The position numbers and the translations under genes were made by a program. A stretch of 64,000 nt of DNA, from positions 310,001-374,000 of the forward strand of contig CAWDYI010000020.1 of assembly GCA_963806395.1 (NCBI GenBank). Reading direction: 5' to 3'. The number at the start of each line of letters is the position of its first letter. Positions within the stretch are counted from its first letter, which is position 1. This DNA comes from DASSUW01 sp963806395 (GTDB taxonomy: Bacteria; Actinomycetota; Thermoleophilia; Solirubrobacterales; Solirubrobacteraceae). Shown in pieces: positions 8,527 to 16,470 of this stretch. Below the pieces are notes generated by a model that was not told where the DNA came from, ran no database searches, and saw nothing but the letters and a program-made list of their open reading frames with translations.

Positions 8527-9546
8527 TCAATCGTCGGCGGTCGTGGTGAACTTGTCGAAGTAGATGTGCGCCTCGGGCACGCCCCTGGCTTCGAGCAGGG
8601 CGATGGCCGCCTCGACCATCGGGGGCGGACCGCAGACGTACGCGTCCACTTCGGACACGTCGCCCTCGAGGCGGTCGATGACGTCGGTGATCAGGCCGCA
8701 CTCGCCGGCCCAGCCGTTGGTGTCCTCAGAGAGGGCGGGGACGAAGCGCGCCGGCAGCGCCTCGATCTCGTCGACGTGGAACAGGTCTGCCTCGGTGCGG
8801 GCGCCGTAGTAGTAGATCGCGTCGCGCTCGCTCTCGGTCTCGGCCAGCGACCGCAGGAGCGACAGGATCGGCGCCATCCCCGCGCCACCGCCGATGAACA
8901 GCAGCCGGCGCGGGGAGCTGGTGCGTAATGTGAACACGCCATACGGCCCGGTGACCTTCAGCTCGTCGCCCGGCTTGATCGCGCCGTCGGCCAGCAGGCC
9001 GGAGAACCGGCCGCCGGGGTACAGCTTTATCATGAACTCGAGCTCGTCCGGCGACGTGCTGGTGTTGGCCATCGAGAACGACCGGTGGTGCTCCTCGTCG
9101 CCCGGGATGTGGATGTCCACGTACTGGCCGGGCTTGAAGGAGAACGGCTCGTCGTCCTCGACCGTGAGGCGCAGCAGCCGGATGTCACCGGTCAGCGACT
9201 CGACCGCCTCGACGCGGGTGGCAACCGTGCGCGGCGGCGTGCCGCCGTGCAGGATCTCCTCGTCGTAGTTGATCAGCTCGATCTCGAGGTCCGAGTACGG
9301 GTGGGCGCGGCACAGCAGCGTCCAGCCCTCGGCCTCCTCGAAGTCGGGCAGCGCGAACGTCGAATAGCGATCGAGGTCGACCTCGCCGTCGAGCAGAAAC
9401 GACTTGCACGCCGAGCACTGGCCCTCCTTGCAGCCGTGCATGAGCATGATCCCCTGGCGGAAGGCCGCGCTCAGGATCGTCTCTTCCTCGTCGACCTCTA
9501 TCTCGATGCCGACGGGCTCGAAGCGAACGGTGTGCGTGTTCCCCAT
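8527..9546 (-). CDS. prmB: Propane monooxygenase reductase (2Fe-2S, FAD, NADH)
   Basis: A 339-residue electron-transfer component. The N-terminal plant-type ferredoxin has C39, C44, C47 and C79. The FAD-binding domain has RSFSMAN at about 135-145. The NAD-binding lobe has GGGAGMAPILSLL. It passes electrons from NADH to the PrmA di-iron site. No Shine-Dalgarno is obvious before its ATG. Instead a strong hairpin sits in the 51-base gap after prmA, which may lower its dose relative to PrmA. Confidence 0.93.
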   Translation of the reverse strand: MGNTHTVRFEPVGIEIEVDEEETILSAAFRQGIMLMHGCKEGQCSACKSFLLDGEVDLDRYSTFALPDFEEAEGWTLLCRAHPYSDLEIELINYDEEILHGGTPPRTVATRVEAVESLTGDIRLLRLTVEDDEPFSFKPGQYVDIHIPGDEEHHRSFSMANTSTSPDELEFMIKLYPGGRFSGLLADGAIKPGDELKVTGPYGVFTLRTSSPRRLLFIGGGAGMAPILSLLRSLAETESERDAIYYYGARTEADLFHVDEIEALPARFVPALSEDTNGWAGECGLITDVIDRLEGDVSEVDAYVCGPPPMVEAAIALLEARGVPEAHIYFDKFTTTADD

Positions 9547-9558
9547 GGCTGGCGGACC

Positions 9559-9588
9559 GGGGAGCCGGCGGCGCGACGCCGGCTCCCC
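9559..9588 (-). promoter_or_regulatory. Intercistronic hairpin between prmA and prmB
   Basis: GGGGAGCCGGCG pairs perfectly over 12 bp with CGCCGGCTCCCC across a 6-base loop (GCGCGA). It starts about 10 bases after the prmA stop and ends 12 bases before the prmB ATG. No U-run follows, so a simple terminator is unlikely. A processing or mRNA-stabilising stem, or partial attenuation that sets the PrmA:PrmB ratio, is a reasonable inference. Confidence 0.7.
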
Positions 9589-9597
9589 GCGGTCGTC

Positions 9598-11247
9598 CTA
9601 GTCGGCCGCCGGCCGCCCGGCCGGGCCGCCACGCTTGTACGCGGCCATGTGCGTCTCGCGCTCCTCGGGCGTCATCTCGTTGAGGAGCACGTTCGGGCTG
9701 TTCAGAGTGATCCCCCGGACGTTGTCGAGGGTCCACATCTCCTTCGGATCGAGGTTGAGGTGCGGCTGCGGGATCAGCGTGTGGCCGTCGTCGCGGACGT
9801 AGCCGAGGCTGTCCTGCATGATCTCGGCGAGGTCCTTGCCGTGGTGCAGCGTCTCCCACTCGCGCTGGCCGGAGAGGCGGCCCATCGACGGCGTCGCGCG
9901 GCCCTCGTACTCGGGCCGGAACGCGACCTTGTCCGTCCAGTGGCAGGTCTCCGAGCAGTACGTGCGGACCTGGCCGTCGACCTCGTCCATCACCGTGTCC
10001 TCACGGATCAGACACGGGACCATGCACGTCCAGCAGCGGTGCGGATACTGGTAGTCGGCCTCGGCCTCGAAGGCGATCGGGTTGTGCCCGTTCTTCTTCG
10101 CGAGCTCGCCGTACTTCTCCCACCAGCGGCCGTACTTGTCGTACCAGCCGGGGTACTTGTGCTCGAACCACTCGAAGTCGGTGTCGTCCATCGCGTCGAT
10201 CCGCCAGTAGTTGGCGAACCAGCCGGTCGCGAAGAACTGCGCGACCTCGTGGACGTAGCCCTTGTTCCAGATCCGGTTCCACGACTCCTCGACGAGGTCG
10301 TGCGGGATCGTGAGGCCGTACTTCTCGAGTGGGACGAGGTACGAGCGGTAGTAGTCGTCGTAGATCCAGCGGCGCCACGCCTCGGCGTACGACTCGCGGT
10401 CCTTGCGCCGGTCCTTGGTGCCGTACTCGATGAACGTGCCGATCGCCGCGTCGACGACGGCGTGGTTGTTCCACCAGGCGTAGCGCAGGTCGCGCTCGAG
10501 TAGCTGGCGGTTGCGCTCGTCCGCGAGCGCCATCAGGATGATCGAGTAGCCGTTGGAGATGTGCCGGGACTCGTCCGACTGCACCGAGTGGAACACCGTC
10601 GGCAGCAGGTAGTCGCCGTTGGCGGCCGCTTCGCCAGGCATCGCCACGAACAGGACGTTCGTGAAGGCCGTCTCGGCCACGATCGTCAGGTAGACGTTGG
10701 CGGCGGTGATCGCGTCGCCCGTGATGAACCCCTCACCGAACTGGCGGCCGATCGTGCCGGCGTAGCAGTTCGCGAACCCCTTCTCCGTGAGGTCGAACCC
10801 GGCGGGGTCGATGTAGTGGTTCATGTAGAGCCGCTTGAGGTTCATCTGGATCGTCGAGTGGCGAACCTCGTCGATCATCTGGATGGCGAGCCCGTTGTGG
10901 ACCTCTGGGTTCGGCACCGCGTTGATGGCGAGCGGCATGGCGCGGGCGGCGGAGATCTCCGGGAACGGGATGATGCTCAGGAAGAGCTTCTGCCATTCCA
11001 TCCAGCGCTGCTGCACCTGGCGGAACATGTTGCCCCGGATGGCGCCGTCCATCGCGCCGAAGACGCGGTTGTCCTTCTCCTCTTCCATCGGGAAGTACGA
11101 CCGCAGGACCTGCTTCAGCGGATCCTTCTTGGGGGCCTTCTCGAACGTGTAGTCGGTCGGGTACTTGTCGACCGGCGTGACGAACGTCGGCTCCCACGAC
11201 AACTCCTGAATCTTGTTGTGGGCCTTCGTGATGCTGGCTCGGCTCAA
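9598..11247 (-). CDS. prmA: Propane-type monooxygenase hydroxylase large (alpha) subunit
   Basis: A 549-residue catalytic subunit hydroxylating propane or related small substrates. The six expected di-iron ligands are visible: E97, E127 and H130 (DEVRH), E192 (AETAFTN), E226 and H229 (DESRH). A C-terminal four-cysteine segment (RCWTCMVP, YCSETCHWTD) resembles a YHS/zinc region seen in the PrmA/MimA branch. I start at TTG 11247. AGGAGG lies 8 bases upstream, and the product begins MSRASITKAH like known relatives. The GTG three codons earlier overlaps that ribosome site. First gene of an eight-gene operon. Confidence 0.93.
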   Translation of the reverse strand: MSRASITKAHNKIQELSWEPTFVTPVDKYPTDYTFEKAPKKDPLKQVLRSYFPMEEEKDNRVFGAMDGAIRGNMFRQVQQRWMEWQKLFLSIIPFPEISAARAMPLAINAVPNPEVHNGLAIQMIDEVRHSTIQMNLKRLYMNHYIDPAGFDLTEKGFANCYAGTIGRQFGEGFITGDAITAANVYLTIVAETAFTNVLFVAMPGEAAANGDYLLPTVFHSVQSDESRHISNGYSIILMALADERNRQLLERDLRYAWWNNHAVVDAAIGTFIEYGTKDRRKDRESYAEAWRRWIYDDYYRSYLVPLEKYGLTIPHDLVEESWNRIWNKGYVHEVAQFFATGWFANYWRIDAMDDTDFEWFEHKYPGWYDKYGRWWEKYGELAKKNGHNPIAFEAEADYQYPHRCWTCMVPCLIREDTVMDEVDGQVRTYCSETCHWTDKVAFRPEYEGRATPSMGRLSGQREWETLHHGKDLAEIMQDSLGYVRDDGHTLIPQPHLNLDPKEMWTLDNVRGITLNSPNVLLNEMTPEERETHMAAYKRGGPAGRPAAD

Positions 11248-11286
11248 GGCCGACACCTCCTCTCGCTTGATGCGCTCCTTGCGAGA

Positions 11287-11297
11287 AGTGGACCACT
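11287..11297. promoter_or_regulatory. Candidate operator upstream of prmA
   Basis: AGTGG-A-CCACT is a perfect 5-bp palindrome 40 bases upstream of the prmA start, in the 87-base gap after the regulator gene. It could be a regulator site. No clear -35/-10 pair was recognised in this gap. Confidence 0.3.
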
Positions 11298-11334
11298 CGT
11301 GCGTTACATCAGCGCTGCAGTTTGCGGGCTCGCC

Positions 11335-12876
11335 TCAGGAGCCGAAACGGCGGCGCAGCTCCGCGACGCGGGCAGCGCACAGGCTGCGCCGCGGGTCGCG
11401 GAAGTCGAGCTGTGAGAGCAGCCGCTTCCAGGCCCCGAGATCCTCCTCGCCGCTCGCCGACTGGACCCATCCCCACACCGCATCGGGGTCGTCGGCGGTC
11501 ATCACGGCCTGGCGCAGCCAGGCGTCCAGGTGCTCACGCTCGCGCACCACGCCAGGAGCCTGGGATCCGGGCAGCAGCGGGCCGGCGTACTCCTCGGCCG
11601 CCTCGCGTACCGAGCCGGCCGCCAGCAGGCCCGCGATCCGCCGCGCGTCGGTCTCCACGTCGCACGTCAGCCGGTACCGCTCGGTGTCGATCCACGGGCC
11701 GAGCAGCTTGCGCAGGCGCGACACCTCGACGCGCACGCCCGAGACGCGGCCGCCGTCGCCGTGAAGGTCCGCGCACAGCGCCTCGGCGCTCATGCCGTTC
11801 GGGTTCGCGCACAGCAGCACGAGGATCTCGGCCAGCCGCGGTCGCAGCTCCTCGCGGCGGCCGTCGATCTCCAGCACCGCGCGGTCGCGGCCGAGCAGCG
11901 AGAGCTTGAGCAGCGGGCGGTGCGCCGGGCCCTTCGGCCGGTGGTCGACCGTGCGAACGACGAACGCCTCGAGCGCGGGACCGACCGGGTCGGCGACCGC
12001 GTGCGCGCCGGACGGCAGCAGCAGCTCGCCGCCGCCGGGCGGGATCATCAGACGCTCGATCTGGCCCCACGGCGCCGGCAGGCGGGTGATCGCACGGCCC
12101 GACGGCGCGAACAGCGCGCTCGTGCCGGGCGAGCGCAGCACCTCGTCGCCGTACCGGGCGCGCAGGCGCGCGTCGCGCTCCTGCAGCTTCAGCTGGAGCG
12201 CGCCCTCGACGGCGGCGGCCGTCGCGGTGGCGACGGCGAGGCTGGCGGGGTGAACGGTCCTGAAGTCGCCGGTCAGGTCGATCACGCCGAGCAGATCGCC
12301 GGTATCCGGATCGTGGATCGGCGCGGCCGAGCACACCCACCGCTGGACCGGCTCGTGGAAGTGCTCGGGGCCGAACACCTGGACGGCGTGGTCGACCGCC
12401 ACCGCGGTGCCGATAGCGTTCGTGCCGGCGCCGGGCTCGCTCCACAGCGTGCCCTCGGCGAAGTTCATGACCTCTTCGGCGCGGAGGCGGATCGCGGGGT
12501 TGCCCTCGATGCTCAGCAGCACGCCGTTCGCGTCGCTGATCACGATCAGGTAGCCGCCCTCCTCGGCGGTCGCCGCCAGGCAGTCGCGGATCAGCGGCGC
12601 GGCGCGCGCCAGCGGGTGGTGCTCCCAGATGGCGTGCGTCTCGTCCTCATCGGAGACCACCGGGGCGAGCCGGCTGCCCGTGGGCTCGACGCCGGCGGCG
12701 AACGACCGCCGCCACGAGTCCGCGATCGGCGTGCGGACGAGTTCCGGATCGCCCTCGTCGTCGGCGCCGGAGCGCTCGAGCTCCTCGACGAACCGCTCCC
12801 AGGCGAAGCGCACTTCCTGGGCACGCACCATTGGCGCGGTGCCCACGTCGATGGCAAGCCAGGAATTGGCACTCAT
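11335..12876 (-). CDS. GAF-domain winged-helix regulator, likely activator of the prm operon
   Basis: 513 residues. The N-terminal half (about 45-220) matches AcoR/MimR-type sensor regions: TPIADSWRRSFAAGV, then a GAF fold with EPGAGTNAIGTA and CSAAPIHDP, ending LLGVIDLTG. There is no AAA+ ATPase or sigma54-interaction motif (GAFTGA). The C-terminal part (about 330-430) instead looks like a SARP/OmpR-type winged helix (RPRLAEILVLL, GVRVEVSRLRKLLG) with a BTAD-like tail. It lies directly upstream of prmA on the same strand. Probably senses an aromatic or small-molecule inducer. The ATG at 12876 is the best visible start but has only a weak ribosome site. Confidence 0.75.
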   Translation of the reverse strand: MSANSWLAIDVGTAPMVRAQEVRFAWERFVEELERSGADDEGDPELVRTPIADSWRRSFAAGVEPTGSRLAPVVSDEDETHAIWEHHPLARAAPLIRDCLAATAEEGGYLIVISDANGVLLSIEGNPAIRLRAEEVMNFAEGTLWSEPGAGTNAIGTAVAVDHAVQVFGPEHFHEPVQRWVCSAAPIHDPDTGDLLGVIDLTGDFRTVHPASLAVATATAAAVEGALQLKLQERDARLRARYGDEVLRSPGTSALFAPSGRAITRLPAPWGQIERLMIPPGGGELLLPSGAHAVADPVGPALEAFVVRTVDHRPKGPAHRPLLKLSLLGRDRAVLEIDGRREELRPRLAEILVLLCANPNGMSAEALCADLHGDGGRVSGVRVEVSRLRKLLGPWIDTERYRLTCDVETDARRIAGLLAAGSVREAAEEYAGPLLPGSQAPGVVREREHLDAWLRQAVMTADDPDAVWGWVQSASGEEDLGAWKRLLSQLDFRDPRRSLCAARVAELRRRFGS

Positions 12877-12895
12877 TGGACTTCGGGTCCCTCGG

Positions 12896-12917
12896 AGTAG
12901 TGCCGAAGCACACTACT
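12896..12917. promoter_or_regulatory. Perfect inverted repeat upstream of the GAF regulator gene
   Basis: AGTAGTG and CACTACT are perfect 7-bp arms separated by 8 bases, 20 bases before the regulator start. A likely operator for autoregulation or another factor. Confidence 0.45.
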
Positions 12918-12961
12918 ACCGCGAAGGCACGATGCGGTTAACACCGCGTACCGGGACGGCC

Positions 12962-13129
12962 TCAGTCGCTGGTGGCGAGGCGCGGGTCGTAGTCGCCGTT
13001 GACGACCTCGAGCAGCGCTCTGATCGTCTCCGCGAGCCGCGCCTGCTCCGTCACGCCCGCCATCCCGGCGCCGCGCGCTGCCGCCTGTTGGCGCTGGTAG
13101 TGGCCGAGCATCGTGATCGCGTTGGGCAT
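12962..13129 (-). CDS. Small hypothetical protein, 55 residues
   Basis: An ATG-started 55-codon frame, predicted MPNAITMLGHYQRQQAAARG at the start and VVNGDYDPRLATSD at the end, with an amphipathic helix between. No ribosome site is obvious, but it fills an otherwise empty 290-base gap and its composition looks protein-like. No family was recognised. Confidence 0.4.
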   Translation of the reverse strand: MPNAITMLGHYQRQQAAARGAGMAGVTEQARLAETIRALLEVVNGDYDPRLATSD

Positions 13130-13169
13130 CGATCACACTAAGTACCCGCAAATGGGGCGGTTTCAACAG

Positions 13170-13949
13170 TCACGGAAGGCTCGGAAGGTCGACCGGGATC
13201 AGGTCCGGCGCCTTCGCCAGCCGCCCGTCGCCCGACGAGCGCCCGCGTGCCCGGCGCACGAGCCACGGCCCGAAATGGCGGCGGGCCCACACCAGCTCCG
13301 CGGCCACAACGGTGTGCGGCCCGCGCCGCTCAGCCGCCGGCAGCGGCTCGGCCCACGTGCCGTCGCTGCCCGGGAGGCCGAGCGCGTCGCACATCCCCGC
13401 GGCGATCCGCTCGTGGCCGAGCGCGCTCGCGTGCAGCCGGTCGATGCTCCAGGACCGCGGGTCTCTGGTGATCGGCGCGCTCGCGAGGTCCAGGACGATC
13501 GCCCCGGTGCGGGCGCCGATGTCGAGCATCGCCTCGTTGTAGGCGTCCAGCCGCGCGCGCACCATGCGTGCGAGCGGCACGACCGTCGAGAGGTCAGGGA
13601 GCGTGAAGGTCGCCGCCGTCGCACCGGCCTCGCGCAGCTCGGTCAGCATCGCCTCGAGGTGGCCGGCGGTCGCAGCCGGGTCGTAGCGGCGGTGGAGCAC
13701 GTCGTTCAGGCCGGCGACGACCGTCACGAGGTCGGGCTCGAGCGCGAGCGCGGGGCCGAGCTGCTCCGCGCGTATCTGCGCGATCCGGCGGCCGCGCACG
13801 GCGAGATTCGCATACAGCAGGCCCGGCTCGGTGGCCTCCAGGCACTCGGCCAGCCGGTCCGCCCAGCCGCGGTAGCTGCCGTCTGGACGCGGATCGTCGA
13901 GGCCCTCGGTCGTGCTGTCGCCGAGTGCGACGTAGCGGCGATACGCCAT
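13170..13949 (-). CDS. SGNH/GDSL-type hydrolase
   Basis: A 259-residue cytoplasmic esterase/lipase-fold protein. Block I is ALGDSTTEG (Ser at residue 12), block III is GLNDVL with the Asn, and block V is DRLHASALGH holding the Asp/His. The last 60 residues (AERRGPHTVVAAELVWARRH onwards) are a typical actinobacterial extension. Divergent from the flavin reductase gene over 60 bases that contain a direct repeat of GGGTAGCC(T/C)CGCCACCAT. The substrate is unknown. Confidence 0.85.
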   Translation of the reverse strand: MAYRRYVALGDSTTEGLDDPRPDGSYRGWADRLAECLEATEPGLLYANLAVRGRRIAQIRAEQLGPALALEPDLVTVVAGLNDVLHRRYDPAATAGHLEAMLTELREAGATAATFTLPDLSTVVPLARMVRARLDAYNEAMLDIGARTGAIVLDLASAPITRDPRSWSIDRLHASALGHERIAAGMCDALGLPGSDGTWAEPLPAAERRGPHTVVAAELVWARRHFGPWLVRRARGRSSGDGRLAKAPDLIPVDLPSLP

Positions 13950-14009
13950 GCCCCAGGATCTCGCATCCCGGGTAGCCTCGCCACCATCCTTCCGGGTAGC
14001 CCCGCCACC

Positions 14010-14498
14010 ATGGACGTGGCCGAGACCTTCCACTCGCTCGTCGGCGAGCTCGAGTACCCGATGTTCATCGTGACCGCGCGCGCCGGCGCGGAGCCGCTCG
14101 GCTGCCTGGTCGGGTTCGCGACGCAGGCGAGCATCGACCCTCCGCGGTTCATCGTCTGCCTGTCGCACAGCAACCGGACGTACCGGCGCGGGCGCGACGC
14201 CGGCGTGCTCGCCGTGCACTGCGTTCCCGCCTACGCGCCCGAGCTGGCGGAGCTGTTCGGCGGCGAGACCGGCGACGAGGTCGACAAGTTCGCGCGCTGC
14301 GCGTGGCACGAGGGGCCGGAGGGCGTGCCGATCCTCGACGACTGCCCGAACTGGTTCGCCGGCCGCGTGCTGTGGCGGCACGACTGCGGCGACCACGACG
14401 CCTTCCTGCTCGAGCCGATCGCGGCCGAGAACCGCTCGCCCGCGAGCGAGTTCACGTTCCACCGCGCGAAGCGGATCGACCCCGGGCACGACGCCTGA
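14010..14498 (+). CDS. Flavin reductase-like FMN-binding protein
   Basis: A 162-residue split-barrel flavin reductase-like protein. Family signs are YPMFIVTARAG near residue 20, LVGFATQASIDPPRFIVCLS, NRTYRRGRDAGVLAVHCV and a C-terminal EFTFHRA. Such proteins reduce FMN/FAD for monooxygenases or bind FMN. It does not sit in the prm operon and the partner is unknown. Start at ATG 14010, where the family homology begins. Confidence 0.8.
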   Translation: MDVAETFHSLVGELEYPMFIVTARAGAEPLGCLVGFATQASIDPPRFIVCLSHSNRTYRRGRDAGVLAVHCVPAYAPELAELFGGETGDEVDKFARCAWHEGPEGVPILDDCPNWFAGRVLWRHDCGDHDAFLLEPIAAENRSPASEFTFHRAKRIDPGHDA

Positions 14499-14532
14499 GC
14501 GAGCTGGCGCAGCCGCGCTACCTTGCGGTGGT

Positions 14533-15324
14533 ATGGGAATCGTGGGAATCGTCGCGCTCGTCGCGGCGGCGGTCGGAGTGTTCGTCTGGCGCTCGCAGGG
14601 CAGGTCGATGCGGCAGATGACCTCGGCCGAGACGCTGAGCTGCGGCGACCTCGATGTGCTGGTCAAGGCGGCCAGTGACGTCGTCGGCGCGGGTAGCTTC
14701 AGCCAGCAGTGCGAGGTGGTGGGCGTGGCCGCGGCCGGCGAGCACGGGCTGCTCAAGGCGCCCGACAGCGGCCGCGACGTCGTCTGGCACCGGACGCTTG
14801 TGACCGAGCACTATTGGGACGAGACGACGGAGTCCGACGGCAGCAAGCGCCGCGTCGACAAGACGCGCGTGATGAGCGAGCACAGCTCCGAGGACCCGTT
14901 CCTCGTCCAGGACGACACCGGCACGATCGTCGTCGATCCGAGGGAGGCGGACGTCGACTCGGCGCCGAAGCTCGTCGAACGCATCGATCGCGACTCCAAC
15001 CATCTCGAGCTGGGCAGCGGGACGCTCGCGAACCTCGCCGAGGGCATGATCTCGAGCGCCAGGAGCGATCGGACCACCGGGATCGAGCACGAGGAGTGGG
15101 GGATCTCGGCGGGCCAGCGGCTGTACGTCCTCGCCGAGGCGAGCGACCGCGGCGGCAGACTGGCGATGGTCAGTCCCGACGACGGCGGAGGCTTCACGAT
15201 CTCCGCGCGCACCGAGGCGGAGATGCAGCAGTCGGCGCGCACGGCGCGGAACATCGCGCTCGGCATATCCGTGGGACTCGGGGTCACAGGGGTCGTCCTC
15301 CTGCTCCTCGAACTGGTCCTGTAA
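14533..15324 (+). CDS. Membrane protein with GIDE (MULAN-like) domain
   Basis: 263 residues with an N-terminal membrane helix (VGIVALVAAAVGVFVWRS), a C-terminal one (NIALGISVGLGVTGVVLLLL) and a soluble part between. The middle holds CEVVGVAAAGEHGLLKAPDS, VVWHRTLVTEHYWDE, DPFLVQDDTGTIVVDP and a closing EEWGISAGQRLYVLAEA. This arrangement is that of the GIDE domain found between the two helices of mitochondrial MULAN/MUL1. No RING finger follows, as in other bacterial members. Its bacterial function is not established. Start ATG 14533. Confidence 0.7.
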   Translation: MGIVGIVALVAAAVGVFVWRSQGRSMRQMTSAETLSCGDLDVLVKAASDVVGAGSFSQQCEVVGVAAAGEHGLLKAPDSGRDVVWHRTLVTEHYWDETTESDGSKRRVDKTRVMSEHSSEDPFLVQDDTGTIVVDPREADVDSAPKLVERIDRDSNHLELGSGTLANLAEGMISSARSDRTTGIEHEEWGISAGQRLYVLAEASDRGGRLAMVSPDDGGGFTISARTEAEMQQSARTARNIALGISVGLGVTGVVLLLLELVL

Positions 15325-15398
15325 GCGTCCGACAAGCCGGCGCCAACCGGCCTCCCCGATGCTGCGCACCTCATGGACCCGTCACCAAGAGGTAACCG

Positions 15399-16406
15399 AT
15401 GCCGCTGAAGTCGTACGGAGTGCTCGTGGGCCGGGCTGTCGAACGCCGCCGCGAGGGAGCGACCGACACGCCGCATTACCAGGTGCGCCTCGACGGCGCG
15501 GGCGCGAGCTACCGGATCGCCGTCAACGTGCAGTCGCAGGAGTCGCCGTCGGAGCTGCTGTATGTGGTGAACGACGACCTCCGTCACCCGGTCACGGCGG
15601 CCGTCGCCGATCTGTTGCCCGGCTGGCACCCCCTTCCCTCGCAGCCCGCCGGGCCGAGCCTCGACTTCATCCGCGGCAACCTCTTCAGCCGCACCGCGAT
15701 GCGATCGCTCCCGCCCGACGTCTCGGGGCCGGACAACGACCTCGCCGACGTGCTCGACCACTACGTGCAGCGCGCGATCGGCGACCCGGCCGCGCGCGTG
15801 TACGCGTTCGGCGAGCGCTGGGGGCCGGAGAACGGCGCCCGGGACAAGGTGTTCGGCTTCCAGCCCGGCAACGGCGTCCACGACATCCACATGAACCAGG
15901 GCAACAGCGCGCGCTTCCGCGGCGACGACGGCGTGTGGCAGGACGGCGGGCTGCTGATCCGCCTCGGCGACCGCTGGATCGGCATCTTCCTCGCCTTCCA
16001 GAGCCAGGCCTGGCACACCGACGACGTGACCGGGCACGCGATCGCCGTGGTCCCGCCGCCGACCCCTGCCCCAGGGCCCGACGGATCGGCGATCCGCATC
16101 ATCGCGGCGATGGTCAATCCCGTCGGAGGCTCCCCGGAGGCCGAGTCGGTGGTGCTGATCAACGCGTCCCCGCAGCCTGTCGACCTGACCGGCTGGCGCC
16201 TCGCCGACCGGATGCAGCAGACGTGCACCGTGCCCGCCGGGCGGCTCGAGGCGGGAGCGGTCCTGAAGGTCCCGCTCGCCCGCAACGTGCAGCTCGGCAA
16301 CAAGGGCGGCTCGATCACGCTGCTCGACCGCGACGGCCTGAAGGCCGGAGGCGTCGCCTACACCGCCGAGCAGGCCAAGCAGGAGGGCTGGAGCATCACC
16401 TTCTGA
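15399..16406 (+). CDS. DUF2278 (YukJ-like) protein with C-terminal lamin-tail domain
   Basis: 335 residues. Residues 1-215 match DUF2278/YukJ: PLKSYGVLVGRAVERR at the start, HYQVRLDGAG, then DKVFGFQPGNGVHDIHMNQG and WIGIFLAFQSQAWHTDD. After a Pro-rich linker, residues about 230-335 form an Ig-like lamin-tail domain (NPVGGSPEAESVVLINAS, VDLTGWRLADR, LGNKGGSITLLD). Lamin-tail domains in bacteria usually accompany extracellular or nuclease proteins, yet no signal peptide is visible here. Function unknown. The ATG at 15399 is preceded by AAGAGGTAACCG. Confidence 0.8.
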   Translation: MPLKSYGVLVGRAVERRREGATDTPHYQVRLDGAGASYRIAVNVQSQESPSELLYVVNDDLRHPVTAAVADLLPGWHPLPSQPAGPSLDFIRGNLFSRTAMRSLPPDVSGPDNDLADVLDHYVQRAIGDPAARVYAFGERWGPENGARDKVFGFQPGNGVHDIHMNQGNSARFRGDDGVWQDGGLLIRLGDRWIGIFLAFQSQAWHTDDVTGHAIAVVPPPTPAPGPDGSAIRIIAAMVNPVGGSPEAESVVLINASPQPVDLTGWRLADRMQQTCTVPAGRLEAGAVLKVPLARNVQLGNKGGSITLLDRDGLKAGGVAYTAEQAKQEGWSITF

Positions 16407-16470
16407 CCGGCCTCAATGTTTGAGGGTTTCCGGGATTTCGCCCGTGCGGCGCGCGCCATAGGGTCGCGGC

